Assembly (NCBI GenBank): GCA_963734065.1
Contig: CAVTFN010000003.1
Span: 1,302,001 to 1,366,000, forward strand
Length of the DNA stretch: 64,000 nt
Source: DATBLE01 sp963734065
GTDB lineage: Bacteria; Actinomycetota; Thermoleophilia; Gaiellales; Gaiellaceae
Direction of reading: 5' to 3'
Part shown: positions 17,093 to 24,806 of the stretch, piece by piece
How positions within the stretch are numbered: position 1 is the stretch's first letter
How the letters are laid out: each line of letters starts with the position of its first letter
The notes under the pieces: generated by a model
Seen by the model: the letters and a program-made list of their open reading frames with translations, nothing else
The model's database searches: none
Told to the model about the DNA's origin: nothing
Made by a program: the position numbers and the translations under genes

Positions 17093-17120
17093 GCAACGGG
17101 AGTGTTGCAGCAATGCAACA
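17092..17120. promoter_or_regulatory. Overlapping TetR operators (TGCAAC/GTTGCA boxes)
   Basis: TGTTGCA-GCAA-TGCAACA at 17103-17120 is a perfect 7+4+7 palindrome. TGCAAC (17092-17097) with GTTGCA (17104-17109) makes a second one that shares the middle box. They abut the repressor start codon. Confidence 0.7.
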
Positions 17121-17202
17121 TGCTTGCAAATCTATTTTCTCCTACATAACGGCCATCGACATAGAGGCCCGATCGGAGCGACGGCGTCTCTATCTCGACT
17201 GA

Positions 17203-17208
17203 CATAAT
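17203..17208 (+). promoter_or_regulatory. -10 box giving a leaderless mRNA
   Basis: CATAAT ends 6 nt before the GTG of the AAA ATPase gene, so transcription should start at or next to the start codon. No ribosome binding site is present. Confidence 0.55.
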
Positions 17209-17214
17209 GTCCCT

Positions 17215-18375
17215 GTGAATAAGACGGCCACCAACCCGTTCACCTTCGGCGACCTCGCTCTCGACGAAGCCTTCACCGACCGCGAGGAGGAGATCCGCGA
17301 GCTCGTCTCGGACATGCGAAACGGCCAGAACGTGCTCGTGTACGCACCGCGCCGGTACGGCAAGTCGTCGCTGGTGCTGCGCGCCGCCCAGGAGGCGATG
17401 CGGCGGAAGACGCTGGTCGGCTACTGCGACCTGATGATGACGCCGACCAAGGAGCGCCTGGCGGCGGCGCTGGCGAAGACGATCTACTCCGACATTGCCT
17501 CGCCCGTCGGGCAGGCGTTCGAACGCGCCGCCGACCTGTTCCGCAGCCTGCGCGTCCGGCCGACGATCGAGGTCGATCCGAGCGACGGCTCGCTGCGCTT
17601 CAGCTTCCAGGTCGGCCGCCGGCGGACCGACATCGACGACACGATCGAGCGGCTGCTGGAGCTGCTCGGCGAGCTGGCCGCCGACCGCAAGCGGCGAGTG
17701 GTGATCGTGTTCGACGAGTTCCAGGAGATCATCGCTCTCGACAAGCGCTTCCCCAACCTGCTGCGCGCCGTCTTCCAGGCCCAGCCGGAGGTCAGCCACG
17801 TCTACCTCGGCAGCAAGCGCCACCTGCTCGAGCGGATCTTCAACGACCGCAACGAGCCGTTCTGGCGAAGTGCCAAACAGCTCGAGATCGGCCCGATCGC
17901 GCCGGCGGCGTTCGCGCCGTTCCTCCGCGACCGCTTCACCGCGACCGGCAAGGGCATCACCGACGAGGGCCTCCAGCGGGTCCTCGAGGTGACCGCCGGG
18001 CACCCGTACGGCACCCAGGAGCTCGCCTACTTCGTGTGGGAGCTCGTCGCCCCGGGCGGCGAGGCTTCGGCGACCGACGTCGAGGAGGCCGTCGGGCGGG
18101 TCGTCCGCTCCGAGCACAACCACTTCGCGCAGCTCTGGGACGACGCGCCGCGGGCGCAGCGGCTGGTGCTGCTCGCCCTCGCCGACGAGCCCACCCGGAG
18201 CGTCTACTCCGCGGACTACCACGAGCGGCACGAGCTGCCGGCGACGCCGACGCTCCAGACCGCCCTCGCGGGCTTGATCCGGAAGGAGATCGTCGGTCGC
18301 GGCGAAGAGCGCGAGTACCGGATCATCGAGCCGTTTCTCAGCGAGTGGCTCCTGCGCGAGCAGGGCGTCGCCTAG
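17215..18375 (+). CDS. AAA-family ATPase, archaeal-ATPase-like
   Basis: 386 aa. The P-loop is APRRYGKSS at residues 44-52, followed by a Walker B VVIVFDEFQEI (Asp167, Glu168). A C-terminal winged-helix-like part follows (LATPTLQTALAGLIRKEIVGR-like spacing). The layout (ATPase, then helical, then wHTH) is that of the archaeal-type and STAND-like ATPases. Some of these are signalling or defence switches and others are of unknown role. It stands alone with a leaderless promoter. No effector domain or neighbouring partner suggests a function. Confidence 0.75.
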   Translation: MNKTATNPFTFGDLALDEAFTDREEEIRELVSDMRNGQNVLVYAPRRYGKSSLVLRAAQEAMRRKTLVGYCDLMMTPTKERLAAALAKTIYSDIASPVGQAFERAADLFRSLRVRPTIEVDPSDGSLRFSFQVGRRRTDIDDTIERLLELLGELAADRKRRVVIVFDEFQEIIALDKRFPNLLRAVFQAQPEVSHVYLGSKRHLLERIFNDRNEPFWRSAKQLEIGPIAPAAFAPFLRDRFTATGKGITDEGLQRVLEVTAGHPYGTQELAYFVWELVAPGGEASATDVEEAVGRVVRSEHNHFAQLWDDAPRAQRLVLLALADEPTRSVYSADYHERHELPATPTLQTALAGLIRKEIVGRGEEREYRIIEPFLSEWLLREQGVA

Positions 18376-18416
18376 CGCTCCGGCGTGCCCGGGCGCTGCT
18401 CACGTACGATCGAACG

Positions 18417-18752
18417 GTGGCGTACGACGAGACGCTCGCGGGCCGCGTCCGTGAACGCGTGGGCCACGAGCCCGCGGTGACCGAGGCAAAGATGTTCGGG
18501 GGGCTGGCTTTCCTGGTCGGCGGCAACATGGCAGTCGCCGCGAGCGGCCAGGGCGGGCTGCTCGTCCGCGTCGACCCGGCCGAGTCGGACAAGCTCGTCG
18601 CCGAGACGGCCGCCCGTCCGATGGAGATGCGCGGCCGGGAGATGCGAGGCTGGCTGCGGGTCGAATCGGACGCCGTCCGCAGCGAGCCGGCGCTCGCGAG
18701 GTGGGTCGACCTGGGCGTCGCATACGCCCGCTCGTTGCCCGCGAAGCGGTGA
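18417..18752 (+). CDS. TfoX/Sxy N-terminal domain protein
   Basis: 111 aa matching the TfoX N-terminal domain over its full length: TEAKMFGGLAFLVGGNMAVA near the start, LLVRVDP and MRGREMRGWLRV later. In gammaproteobacteria TfoX controls competence, but stand-alone copies in actinobacteria have no known role. The GTG lies 6 nt after TACGAT, giving a leaderless mRNA. Confidence 0.8.
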   Translation: MAYDETLAGRVRERVGHEPAVTEAKMFGGLAFLVGGNMAVAASGQGGLLVRVDPAESDKLVAETAARPMEMRGREMRGWLRVESDAVRSEPALARWVDLGVAYARSLPAKR

Positions 18753-18818
18753 CCCGCCCACGTGCCTGACTCCGGGCGCGAGCTGTAGTTCGGTGCGTTC
18801 ATCCCGGCCCGCGATCGG

Positions 18819-19739
18819 TCACGACGACTTCCGTCCGGATAGGGCGGCCCGAAGCGCTCCGTCGATCGCGGGGTGGCGGAACTCGAAGCCGTGCTCGAGC
18901 GCGCGAACCGGTAGCGCTCGCTGGCCGGTGGTGACGACGCTCGCCATCTCACCGTAGAGGGACTGCAGCGCGAAAGCGGGGATCGGCAGCAGCGCGGGAC
19001 GGTTCAGCACGCGGCCGAGCGCGTGTGCGAACTGTCGATTCGTCACCGGCTCGGGTGCGGTCGCGTTGACCGGGCCCGACCAGTCCGGGTTCTCGAGCGC
19101 GGCGAGGTACAGACGCACGAGGTCGTCGGGGGCGATCCAGGAGATGTACTGTCGTCCGCCGGCGACGGGGCCGCCGACGCCGAGCCGGAACGGGGGGAGC
19201 ATTCGCGCCAGCGCGCCGTCGGCGGCGTCGAGCAGCACGCCGGTTCTGAGAATCACGGTGCGCACGCCGAGGCCGGCGGCCGCGGCGGCCGCGCGCTCCC
19301 ACTTCTCGCATACGCTCGCGAGGAAGCCCTTCCCGGGCGGCGCGTCTTCGTCGAGGGGCTCCTCGCCACGCGCGCCGTAGTAGCCGACCGCGGAGGCGGC
19401 GACCAGGATGCGGGGGCGCGGCTCGGACTGCGCCAGCCCTTCGACGAGCCGTGCGGTGCCGAGCTCGCGGCTCGATTGGATGCGCTCCTTGCTCGTCCGT
19501 GTCCAGCGTTGAGCGATCGGTTCGCCGGCCAGGTGCACGACGCCGTCGCGGCCGGCGAGTGCATCGACCGGGGCGGGGTCGGTCTCGGGGTGCCAGCCGA
19601 CCGCGTCGACGCCGAGCACCCGCTTCGCGGCCCCTGGTCTGCGTGAGAGCACGGTCACTTCGTGTCCTCGCTCCTGCAGCACGGCGACAAGCTTGGTCCC
19701 GATCAGCCCGGTGGCCCCTGTGACGGTGATACGCCTCAT
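18819..19739 (-). CDS. TIGR01777 family NAD-dependent epimerase (YfcH-like)
   Basis: 306 aa SDR protein. The nucleotide-binding motif GATGLIG is at residues 7-13, a short hydrophobic VVHLAGEPI is near 68, and a catalytic-type Tyr lies in SAVGYYGARG. C-terminal segments (ISWIAPDDLVRLYLAAL, NATAPEPVTNRQFA) are specific for TIGR01777. It is the last gene of the probable light-controlled run that begins at the DUF378 gene, and it overlaps the upstream gene by 4 bp. TIGR01777 genes often sit beside photolyases; the substrate is unknown. Confidence 0.9.
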   Translation of the reverse strand: MRRITVTGATGLIGTKLVAVLQERGHEVTVLSRRPGAAKRVLGVDAVGWHPETDPAPVDALAGRDGVVHLAGEPIAQRWTRTSKERIQSSRELGTARLVEGLAQSEPRPRILVAASAVGYYGARGEEPLDEDAPPGKGFLASVCEKWERAAAAAAGLGVRTVILRTGVLLDAADGALARMLPPFRLGVGGPVAGGRQYISWIAPDDLVRLYLAALENPDWSGPVNATAPEPVTNRQFAHALGRVLNRPALLPIPAFALQSLYGEMASVVTTGQRALPVRALEHGFEFRHPAIDGALRAALSGRKSS

Positions 19740-20140
19740 CGCTTCCTTTCCGTGGCCCGTCGAGCCAGCGCTTCGGCCAGGCTGTCGACGTCAAGCACGG
19801 TGACGGTGAGCTCCGGATGGCGGATTCGGCCGAAGGCGTCGATGCCGGGAACGGGCGAATGGAAGGTGACGCGCACGCCGCGGTCGCCGTTCGACGCGAA
19901 CGTCAGGCCGCGGTCGGTAATCGCGAGTCGCGCCGGCCCCACGGTCTTGAGGAATGCATACGGCCCGGTCACTTCGGCAGCGGCGATGTTGCGTACGGGC
20001 GTCCGTACGCGCCACGGCCCGTAGCGAGCTTCGAGTTCCTCCTCACCGAGGTCGACCCAGGCGCGTTCAGGGGTGACACCGAACAGCCGAGCGAGCCGCC
20101 GGTACGCAGGGTCGAAACGGAACGGAAAGCGCGTCGGCAT
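19736..20140 (-). CDS. Conserved protein of unknown function, photolyase operon
   Basis: 134 aa, soluble, without signal peptide. Recognisable conserved-looking pieces are FDPAYRRLARLFGV, EARYGPWRVRTPVRNIAA, VTGPYAFLKTVGPARL and ITDRGLTFASNGDRGV, which alternate like beta strands. No catalytic motif is seen. Its ATG is overlapped by the next gene (ATGA) and it follows the photolyase by 1 bp, so it is certainly in that operon. A role tied to light damage is inferred only from position. Confidence 0.7.
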   Translation of the reverse strand: MPTRFPFRFDPAYRRLARLFGVTPERAWVDLGEEELEARYGPWRVRTPVRNIAAAEVTGPYAFLKTVGPARLAITDRGLTFASNGDRGVRVTFHSPVPGIDAFGRIRHPELTVTVLDVDSLAEALARRATERKR

Positions 20141-20141
20141 G

Positions 20142-21452
20142 TCAGGGGCGATCGACGATCGGTGTCGGGTACTCGGTGACGCTCTTCCGGAGCCTCCAGG
20201 GCTCGTGAACCGCGCTGCCCTCGATCGCGGTCAGTTCCGGGACGTAGCGGCGGACGTACGCGCCGTCAGGGTCGAAGCGATGCGCCTGCCTGAGCGGGTT
20301 GAACGCCCGGCCGCGTCGCGGGTTCGCTCCTGTGCCGGCGACCCACTGCCAGTTGCCGACGTTGTCCGCGACGTCGCCGTCGACGAGCCGGTCGAAGAAG
20401 TGTCTGGCTCCCGCGCGCCAGTCGATGCGCAGGTCGTGGACGAGGAACGATGCCGTGATCAGCCGTGCGCGGTTGTGCATGTACCCCTCGCGTAGGAGCT
20501 GTCGCATGCCGGCATCGACGATCGGATATCCGGTTTCGCCGTTTTTCCACGCCTCGAGCGCCTCGTTGTCGCTGCTCCACTGATCGCCGCGTGGACGCAT
20601 GTCTTCGTGCGCCGTCTCCGGTCTCGCGGCGAGCAGTTGGTGGAAGAAGTCGCGCCAAGCGAGTTGGCGCACGAAGGGTGCCCCGGCGACGTCTCCGGCC
20701 CTATGTGCGACCTCCAGCGGCGAGATGCAGCCGAAGTGGAGGTACGGCGACAGGCGCGAGGTCGCGTCTGCCGCGAGATCGTCGCGACCGGGCTCGTAGG
20801 CGGCTACGCCGGAGTGCAGCCAGGCGGCGAGCTTCCGCCGGCCCGCGGTCTCACCGCCCGGCGGAAGCTCGGGCGAGGAGCTGCCGGCGACGATCCGGGT
20901 GAGCGCGGGCAGCCTGCCGCGCGAGACGCCGGTCGGCATCGACAGCCGCCGCGGCGCAGACTCGACCGGCCGCCGGAAGGCGCTCGACCAGGCGCGGTAG
21001 AACGGCGTGAACACGCTGTAGTGCTCGCCTGAGCCGGTCCTGATCGTCTGCAGCGGTGCGACCGTGACGCCTGGGGTAGCACGGAGGGCGATGCGGTCAC
21101 CGCGGCACGCGTGCTCGAAGCGCCGCTGACGCCGTTGCGCGTACGCGCTCGCGTCCTCGGCGACGAAGACCGCCTCGGCCCCAACCTCCCGAGCGAGCGC
21201 GAGCGTCTCTGCGACGACGTCACCCGACCGCAACACAAGGCGTCCGCCGCGCGACGTGAGGCTCACGTCCAGGTCGCGGAGGGCGTCGAGCAGGAAGGCG
21301 ACGCGGTTCGGCCGCGGGAACGAAGTACGGAGAATCGCGTCGTCGAAGACGAACAGCGGCACGATCCGCTTCGCCTCGTGCGCCGCCTTCGAGAGTGCGG
21401 GGTTGTCGTGCAAGCGGAGGTCGCGCGTGAAGAGGACAATCGCCGTTCTCAT
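20142..21452 (-). CDS. phrB: Deoxyribodipyrimidine photolyase (class I)
   Basis: 436 aa. The N-terminal alpha/beta antenna domain starts IVLFTRDLRLHDNPAL. The C-terminal FAD domain has LSPYLHFGCISPLEVAH, QLAWRDFFHQLL, TGYPIVDAGMRQL, MHNRARLITASFLVHDLRIDW and DVADNVGNWQW, the complete set for blue-light repair of cyclobutane pyrimidine dimers. It overlaps the SRPBCC gene by 4 bp upstream. The CarH repressor is encoded at the far end of the same locus, so light induction is expected. Confidence 0.93.
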   Translation of the reverse strand: MRTAIVLFTRDLRLHDNPALSKAAHEAKRIVPLFVFDDAILRTSFPRPNRVAFLLDALRDLDVSLTSRGGRLVLRSGDVVAETLALAREVGAEAVFVAEDASAYAQRRQRRFEHACRGDRIALRATPGVTVAPLQTIRTGSGEHYSVFTPFYRAWSSAFRRPVESAPRRLSMPTGVSRGRLPALTRIVAGSSSPELPPGGETAGRRKLAAWLHSGVAAYEPGRDDLAADATSRLSPYLHFGCISPLEVAHRAGDVAGAPFVRQLAWRDFFHQLLAARPETAHEDMRPRGDQWSSDNEALEAWKNGETGYPIVDAGMRQLLREGYMHNRARLITASFLVHDLRIDWRAGARHFFDRLVDGDVADNVGNWQWVAGTGANPRRGRAFNPLRQAHRFDPDGAYVRRYVPELTAIEGSAVHEPWRLRKSVTEYPTPIVDRP

Positions 21453-21865
21453 CGCAGTCGAGCCTCGGTCTGCCGTGCGCGGTAGTCGAAGATCGCCGTC
21501 AGCCACGGGCGCACGGTCACCGGCACCAGTAGACCGGCAAAGGGCTCGTAAGGAAGCCGGTAGACGATGTGGTCGTAGATCTCCGTGCCACCGTCGACGC
21601 GGCGAAGCCGGTGGCTGTGCTCCCAGCGACGATACGGGCCTGCGAGCTGCACGTCCGTGAATCCGAATGGGGGCCACCACTCGACGATTTCGGTCCGCCA
21701 GCGGATCGGCAGACCGAAGAGCCGTAGCCGGTAGGCGAGCAGCGACCCCCTCCCCAGCGTCCGTGGAGCCTCGAGGATCCGGAACCGCAGCCACGGCGGC
21801 GTGATCACCTCGAGGTTCCAGGCGTCGGCGAAGAACGCAAACGCCTTCTCGACGTCGACAGGCAC
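21449..21865 (-). CDS. SRPBCC (START-like) ligand-binding family protein
   Basis: At least 138 aa. The piece FAFFADAWNLEVITPPWLRF is a hallmark of the polyketide-cyclase/coenzyme Q-binding type SRPBCC proteins often found beside photolyase and TIGR01777 genes. The GTG at 21865 is the first usable start. However, the reading frame upstream encodes VLERSQVV, which resembles the usual family N-terminus, without an ATG, GTG or TTG, so a CTG start near 21907 or a lost start is possible. It overlaps phrB by 4 bp. Confidence 0.75.
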   Translation of the reverse strand: MPVDVEKAFAFFADAWNLEVITPPWLRFRILEAPRTLGRGSLLAYRLRLFGLPIRWRTEIVEWWPPFGFTDVQLAGPYRRWEHSHRLRRVDGGTEIYDHIVYRLPYEPFAGLLVPVTVRPWLTAIFDYRARQTEARLR

Positions 21866-21903
21866 GACCTGCGATCGTTCGAGGACGCGGTCGGAGATCG
21901 ACG

Positions 21904-22416
21904 TCAGGGGATCAGCACCTTGTTGATCACATGGATGACGCCGTTCGAGGCAAGCACGTTCGCCTTGACGACGGTCGCGCCGCCGGCGATGACCTTGCCG
22001 CCGCTGGTCCGGATCGAGATCGACTTGCCCTCGAGCGTCTTGGCGGACCGGAGCTTCATCGCCTGGGCGGCCGTGACCTTGCCCTTGACGACGTGGTACA
22101 GGAGCACTGCACGGAGCTTCGCCTTGTTCTTCGCGAGCGAGGCGAGGGTCGCCTTCGGAACCTTGGCGAAGGCCGCGTCGGTCGGTGCGAAGACCGTGAA
22201 CGGCCCCTTACCCTCGAGCGTGCCGACGAGGCCCGCCTTCTGGAGGAGCGAGGCAAGCGTCTTGAACTGACCCGCTGCAACCGCGGTCTCGACGAGGTTC
22301 TTCTGGCCCATCTTCGGGCCGGCCATCGTCGTCGCCGGGCCTGCGGTGGCGGTGGCGACTCCGACAACGAGCGTGAGGACGAGCGCTGTAGCGATCGGGA
22401 TGCGCTTGATGGTCAT
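21904..22416 (-). CDS. Secreted fasciclin (FAS1) domain protein
   Basis: 170 aa. A signal peptide covers about residues 1-26 (RIPIATALVLTLVVGVATATAG). One FAS1 domain follows, with the H1 motif GPFTVFAPTDAAFAKV and the H2-like motif ASNGVIHVINKVLIP. FAS1 domains are extracellular adhesion or stress-associated modules. ATG 22416 has GAAAGGA upstream. It lies between the DUF378 and SRPBCC genes in the same direction and may be part of the CarH-controlled run. Confidence 0.9.
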   Translation of the reverse strand: MTIKRIPIATALVLTLVVGVATATAGPATTMAGPKMGQKNLVETAVAAGQFKTLASLLQKAGLVGTLEGKGPFTVFAPTDAAFAKVPKATLASLAKNKAKLRAVLLYHVVKGKVTAAQAMKLRSAKTLEGKSISIRTSGGKVIAGGATVVKANVLASNGVIHVINKVLIP

Positions 22417-22519
22417 GTGCAATTCCTTTCGTCAGGCGGCCAGCCTGCGGCCGGACCGCTTGGTGGACGGGTCGGGCACGTCAGCGCCCCACCGGGATCG
22501 TTCGTTGCCACGTAGGCGT

Positions 22520-22762
22520 CTAGCGGGCACCGGCAGCGGCTGCGTGTGTGCGCGGCCGGCGGGCCGAGGTGAGCAGGGAACCGACGCCGTAGACCGCGGC
22601 GAGGCCGACGAGGCCGTACACGATCCGGCTTGCCACATTGGTCTCCCCGAAGTCCATGCCGAAGATCCAGGCGACCAGGTCGAACTTGGCGACGGCGACG
22701 AGGCCCCAGTTGAGTCCACCGATCAGCACCAGCGTGGCCGCGAGTAGGTCGAGCTTCTTCAC
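22520..22762 (-). CDS. DUF378 small membrane protein
   Basis: 80 aa. It begins KKLDLLAATLVLIGGLNWGLV, the DUF378 signature, with two membrane segments (about 6-25 and 44-63). Function unknown. The GTG start has AGGAGG 9 nt upstream. It is the first gene after the leftward CarH-type promoter, with two operator boxes between the -10 box and the gene. Confidence 0.85.
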   Translation of the reverse strand: MKKLDLLAATLVLIGGLNWGLVAVAKFDLVAWIFGMDFGETNVASRIVYGLVGLAAVYGVGSLLTSARRPRTHAAAAGAR

Positions 22763-22775
22763 GTTCGTCCACCTC

Positions 22776-22795
22776 CTGTATAGAGTCTGTACAGA
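22776..22795. promoter_or_regulatory. CarH operator pair, leftward side
   Basis: TGTATA (22777-22782) and TGTACA (22788-22793) are spaced 11 bp start to start. The second sits in the perfect palindrome TCTGTACAGA. They lie just downstream of the leftward -10 box, where a bound repressor would block the start of transcription. Confidence 0.7.
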
Positions 22796-22800
22796 TCGAG

Positions 22801-22829
22801 ACCTTATCGCCAGCTCGCGCGGTTGTCAA
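22801..22829 (-). promoter_or_regulatory. Leftward sigma-70 promoter of the photolyase run
   Basis: On the minus strand TTGACA (22829-22824), a 17-bp spacer and TAAGGT (22806-22801) match the housekeeping consensus. The -35 box overlaps that of the rightward promoter. Confidence 0.7.
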
Positions 22830-22851
22830 ACTTCTGTACAGCTGCTGTATA
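22823..22851 (+). promoter_or_regulatory. Rightward carH promoter with embedded operators
   Basis: TTGTCA (22823-22828), a 17-bp spacer and TGTATA (22846-22851). A TGTACA box (22835-22840) lies in the spacer, and TGTATA itself is the second box, again 11 bp away. A bound repressor would exclude RNA polymerase. Confidence 0.75.
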
Positions 22852-22859
22852 TTCTGAGC

Positions 22860-23762
22860 ATGGAGATGGCGGGCGCAGTACGGATCGGAGAACTGAGTCG
22901 GCGCTCGGGTGTGAGTCCCGAGTTGCTGCGCGCCTGGGAACGGCGATATGGACTGCTGCAGCCGACCCGCTCAGCCGGTGGGCTACGGTTGTACTCGCCG
23001 GACGATCTTGCCCGCGTGCAGGCGATGCAACAGCACCTCGCCGATGGTTATGCCGCTGCCGAGGCCGCTGCCCTGGCTACCCAAACGACAAGGCGCGGGG
23101 ACAATGAGATCGCTACCCCGACCGCGAGGGACGAGCTTGCCGCTGCGCTCGCAAGCTTCGACGACGGCAGCGTCCACGCCGTCTTCGACGCGCTGCTCGC
23201 GCGGCTGTCGGTCGACGCGCTCCTGCGCGACGTCGTCGTTCCGTATCTCCACGAACTCGGCGAGCGCTGGGAGCGCGGCGACGTGTCGATCGCGCAGGAG
23301 CACTTCGCCTCCACACTGCTTCGAGGGCGCCTCCTCGGGCTCGCACGCGGCTGGGGCCGAGGCATCGGGCCGGTCGCAGTCCTCGCGTGCGCCCCCGGGG
23401 AACAGCACGATCTCGGCCTCCTCGCCTTCGGAATCGCGCTGCGCGCGCGCGGCTGGCGCATCATCTACCTCGGCACCGACACCCCGATCGCGAGCGTCGC
23501 CGATGCCGCGCGGTCATGCAGCCCCGCCGCCGTCGTCGTCAGCGCAGTCGACCCGCGCATCTTCCGGCGCCACGCCGAAGAGCTTCAGCAACTCGCCCTC
23601 AACACCCGTCTCTGCCTCGGCGGGGCCGGCGCCGCAAAGGCCCGCCTCGACGCCGACCTGCTCCGGCTAACTGGCGATCCAATCCACGAAGCCGAGCAGC
23701 TGACCCAACTCGCCCGATTCGAGCCGCAGCGCTCGACCGCATCGCGCAAGACGCGGCGATGA
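22860..23762 (+). CDS. carH: CarH-type B12-dependent light-responsive repressor (MerR family)
   Basis: 300 aa. A MerR DNA-binding domain is at about 5-75 (RIGELSRRSGVSPELLRAWE). A four-helix bundle carries the photoreceptor motif W-x9-E-H at Trp137, Glu147 and His148. A cobalamin domain has the lower-ligand His183 in GEQHDLG. In Thermus CarH the same residues are Trp131, Glu141/His142 and His177, so all are shifted by +6. In the dark, adenosylcobalamin-bound CarH tetramers repress; light breaks the Co-C bond and frees the promoter. The operators at 22776-22851 suggest control of itself and of the divergent photolyase genes. Confidence 0.9.
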   Translation: MEMAGAVRIGELSRRSGVSPELLRAWERRYGLLQPTRSAGGLRLYSPDDLARVQAMQQHLADGYAAAEAAALATQTTRRGDNEIATPTARDELAAALASFDDGSVHAVFDALLARLSVDALLRDVVVPYLHELGERWERGDVSIAQEHFASTLLRGRLLGLARGWGRGIGPVAVLACAPGEQHDLGLLAFGIALRARGWRIIYLGTDTPIASVADAARSCSPAAVVVSAVDPRIFRRHAEELQQLALNTRLCLGGAGAAKARLDADLLRLTGDPIHEAEQLTQLARFEPQRSTASRKTRR

Positions 23763-23941
23763 GCGGCAACCCACGAAGTGACCGGGGCCGCGGCGACAGG
23801 TTCGCTGCTACCGGGGTCGTTTACAGCCTTTCCCCGAGCATCTCCCCCGGACTCGCTGGCCGTAGATCCCGCGAACGCGCGCCGGGAGTCAGCATGAGTC
23901 GCCGGGCGGGCGTTTTCGCGGGGGATTCGTCCCAGACCGCG

Positions 23942-23963
23942 GCCTCCTTAGGCCTTAGGAGGC
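23942..23963. terminator. Hairpin downstream of carH
   Basis: GCCTCCT and AGGAGGC form a 7-bp stem with an 8-base loop. There is no T-run, so its role as a terminator is uncertain. The rest of 23763-24033 shows nothing recognisable. Confidence 0.3.
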
Positions 23964-24033
23964 GACGGACGTGCTGACCGAAGCGGGCGCACAATCTATG
24001 GGCGTCTGCGCTCGGCGAGCATGAGCCCGAATA

Positions 24034-24255
24034 GTGGTTCAGGAAGAGGAGGAGGGGCTTCGCATCCTTCGCCGGTGGCTCCCACTGCTGGAGTCGCACA
24101 ACGACGTCGTCTACCGGGTGCTACGGCATTTCGAGGCATCGCCCGAGACAATCCCGGAGTACCCGGTGATCGTCGTCGACGAGTTACAGGACTACTCGCT
24201 GCTCGAGACCAAGTTCATCGAGCTTCTCGGCTCGAAGAGCCCGGTGCTCATGGGG
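24034..24255 (+). pseudogene. UvrD-like helicase fragment
   Basis: About 74 codons resembling an internal piece of a UvrD-type ATP-dependent helicase: RYL-type helix, EIPEYPVIVVDELQDYSLLE (the Walker B region) and LLGSKSPVLM. Both ends are missing: no P-loop precedes it, and homology stops 10 bp before the left att repeat. It therefore lies just outside the island, downstream of where the tRNA stood before integration, and is probably a remnant of an earlier event. Confidence 0.6.
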
Positions 24256-24265
24256 CCTTCTGAAG

Positions 24266-24311
24266 TAGCGGGGGCAGGATTTGAACCTGCGACCTCCGGG
24301 TTATGAGCCCG
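24266..24311 (-). repeat. attL: Left attachment site (tRNA-fMet 3' end copy)
   Basis: Identical over 46 bp to the T-arm, variable loop and anticodon part of the tRNA at 49859-49932. Sequence on both sides differs from the right copy. The left and right naming is arbitrary. Confidence 0.85.
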
Positions 24312-24392
24312 TTCGGTCGAGGTCATGCCAGTCGAATCCCGTATGGCTAAGCCATTTCAGGTGCTCCTCGACCCCCTCGGATGACCTCAGGT

Positions 24393-24415
24393 CGGTAGCA
24401 AAACCGGTAGCAAAC
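24393..24415. repeat. Probable integrase arm-type sites, left end
   Basis: CGGTAGCAAAA and CGGTAGCAAAC lie in tandem, 12 bp apart, 82 bp inside the left att core. The same pair with one base changed occurs at the right end (49781-49802). Confidence 0.5.
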
Positions 24416-24552
24416 AAGGTGCGGCCCGTTCCTAGTCGGCACAAGGGCCGGTGGTTCGCGCCTCGTCGATCGCACCGCCCCCTGCGCAGGACCCGCACCC
24501 TATCCCCCCGCGCATCCAATCCCGCGCCCGAGTCTCGGCGTAACATGCGGGC

Positions 24553-24744
24553 GTGTCCCCCACACGAATCGCGCGGCTGCATAACCCCGCGGGCTTGAAG
24601 TGTGGATGTCCTCCGGAGTGCATCTGCCAACGCAAACCCGTTGGCCGTCTGTTCCGCTGGTACATCCCGGGCAAGTACCACACCCCGCTCGCGAGCGATG
24701 AGAAACGTAGGCTCGCCGGGGCCGAGGGCCACTCCTTCCGATAG
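24553..24744 (+). CDS. Small Cys-rich protein, unknown
   Basis: 63 aa with a Cys cluster KCGCPPECICQR near residues 16-27, then FRWYIPGKYH. The compact Cys pattern suggests metal binding. I recall similar short actinobacterial hypothetical proteins but no function. GTG start, no strong ribosome binding site. First gene inside the left end of the island. Confidence 0.5.
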   Translation: MSPTRIARLHNPAGLKCGCPPECICQRKPVGRLFRWYIPGKYHTPLASDEKRRLAGAEGHSFR

Positions 24745-24806
24745 TCCTGCCCTATTTCGCCAAACCCCCTAGGAGGCCGCGATCCTGACAGCTGCATTCT
24801 GCCGCG

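Noticed and set aside
17089..18231. Long minus-strand frame opposite the AAA ATPase
   Set aside because: Repetitive Glu/Leu/Val composition with no motif; antisense of a gene with Walker A and B.
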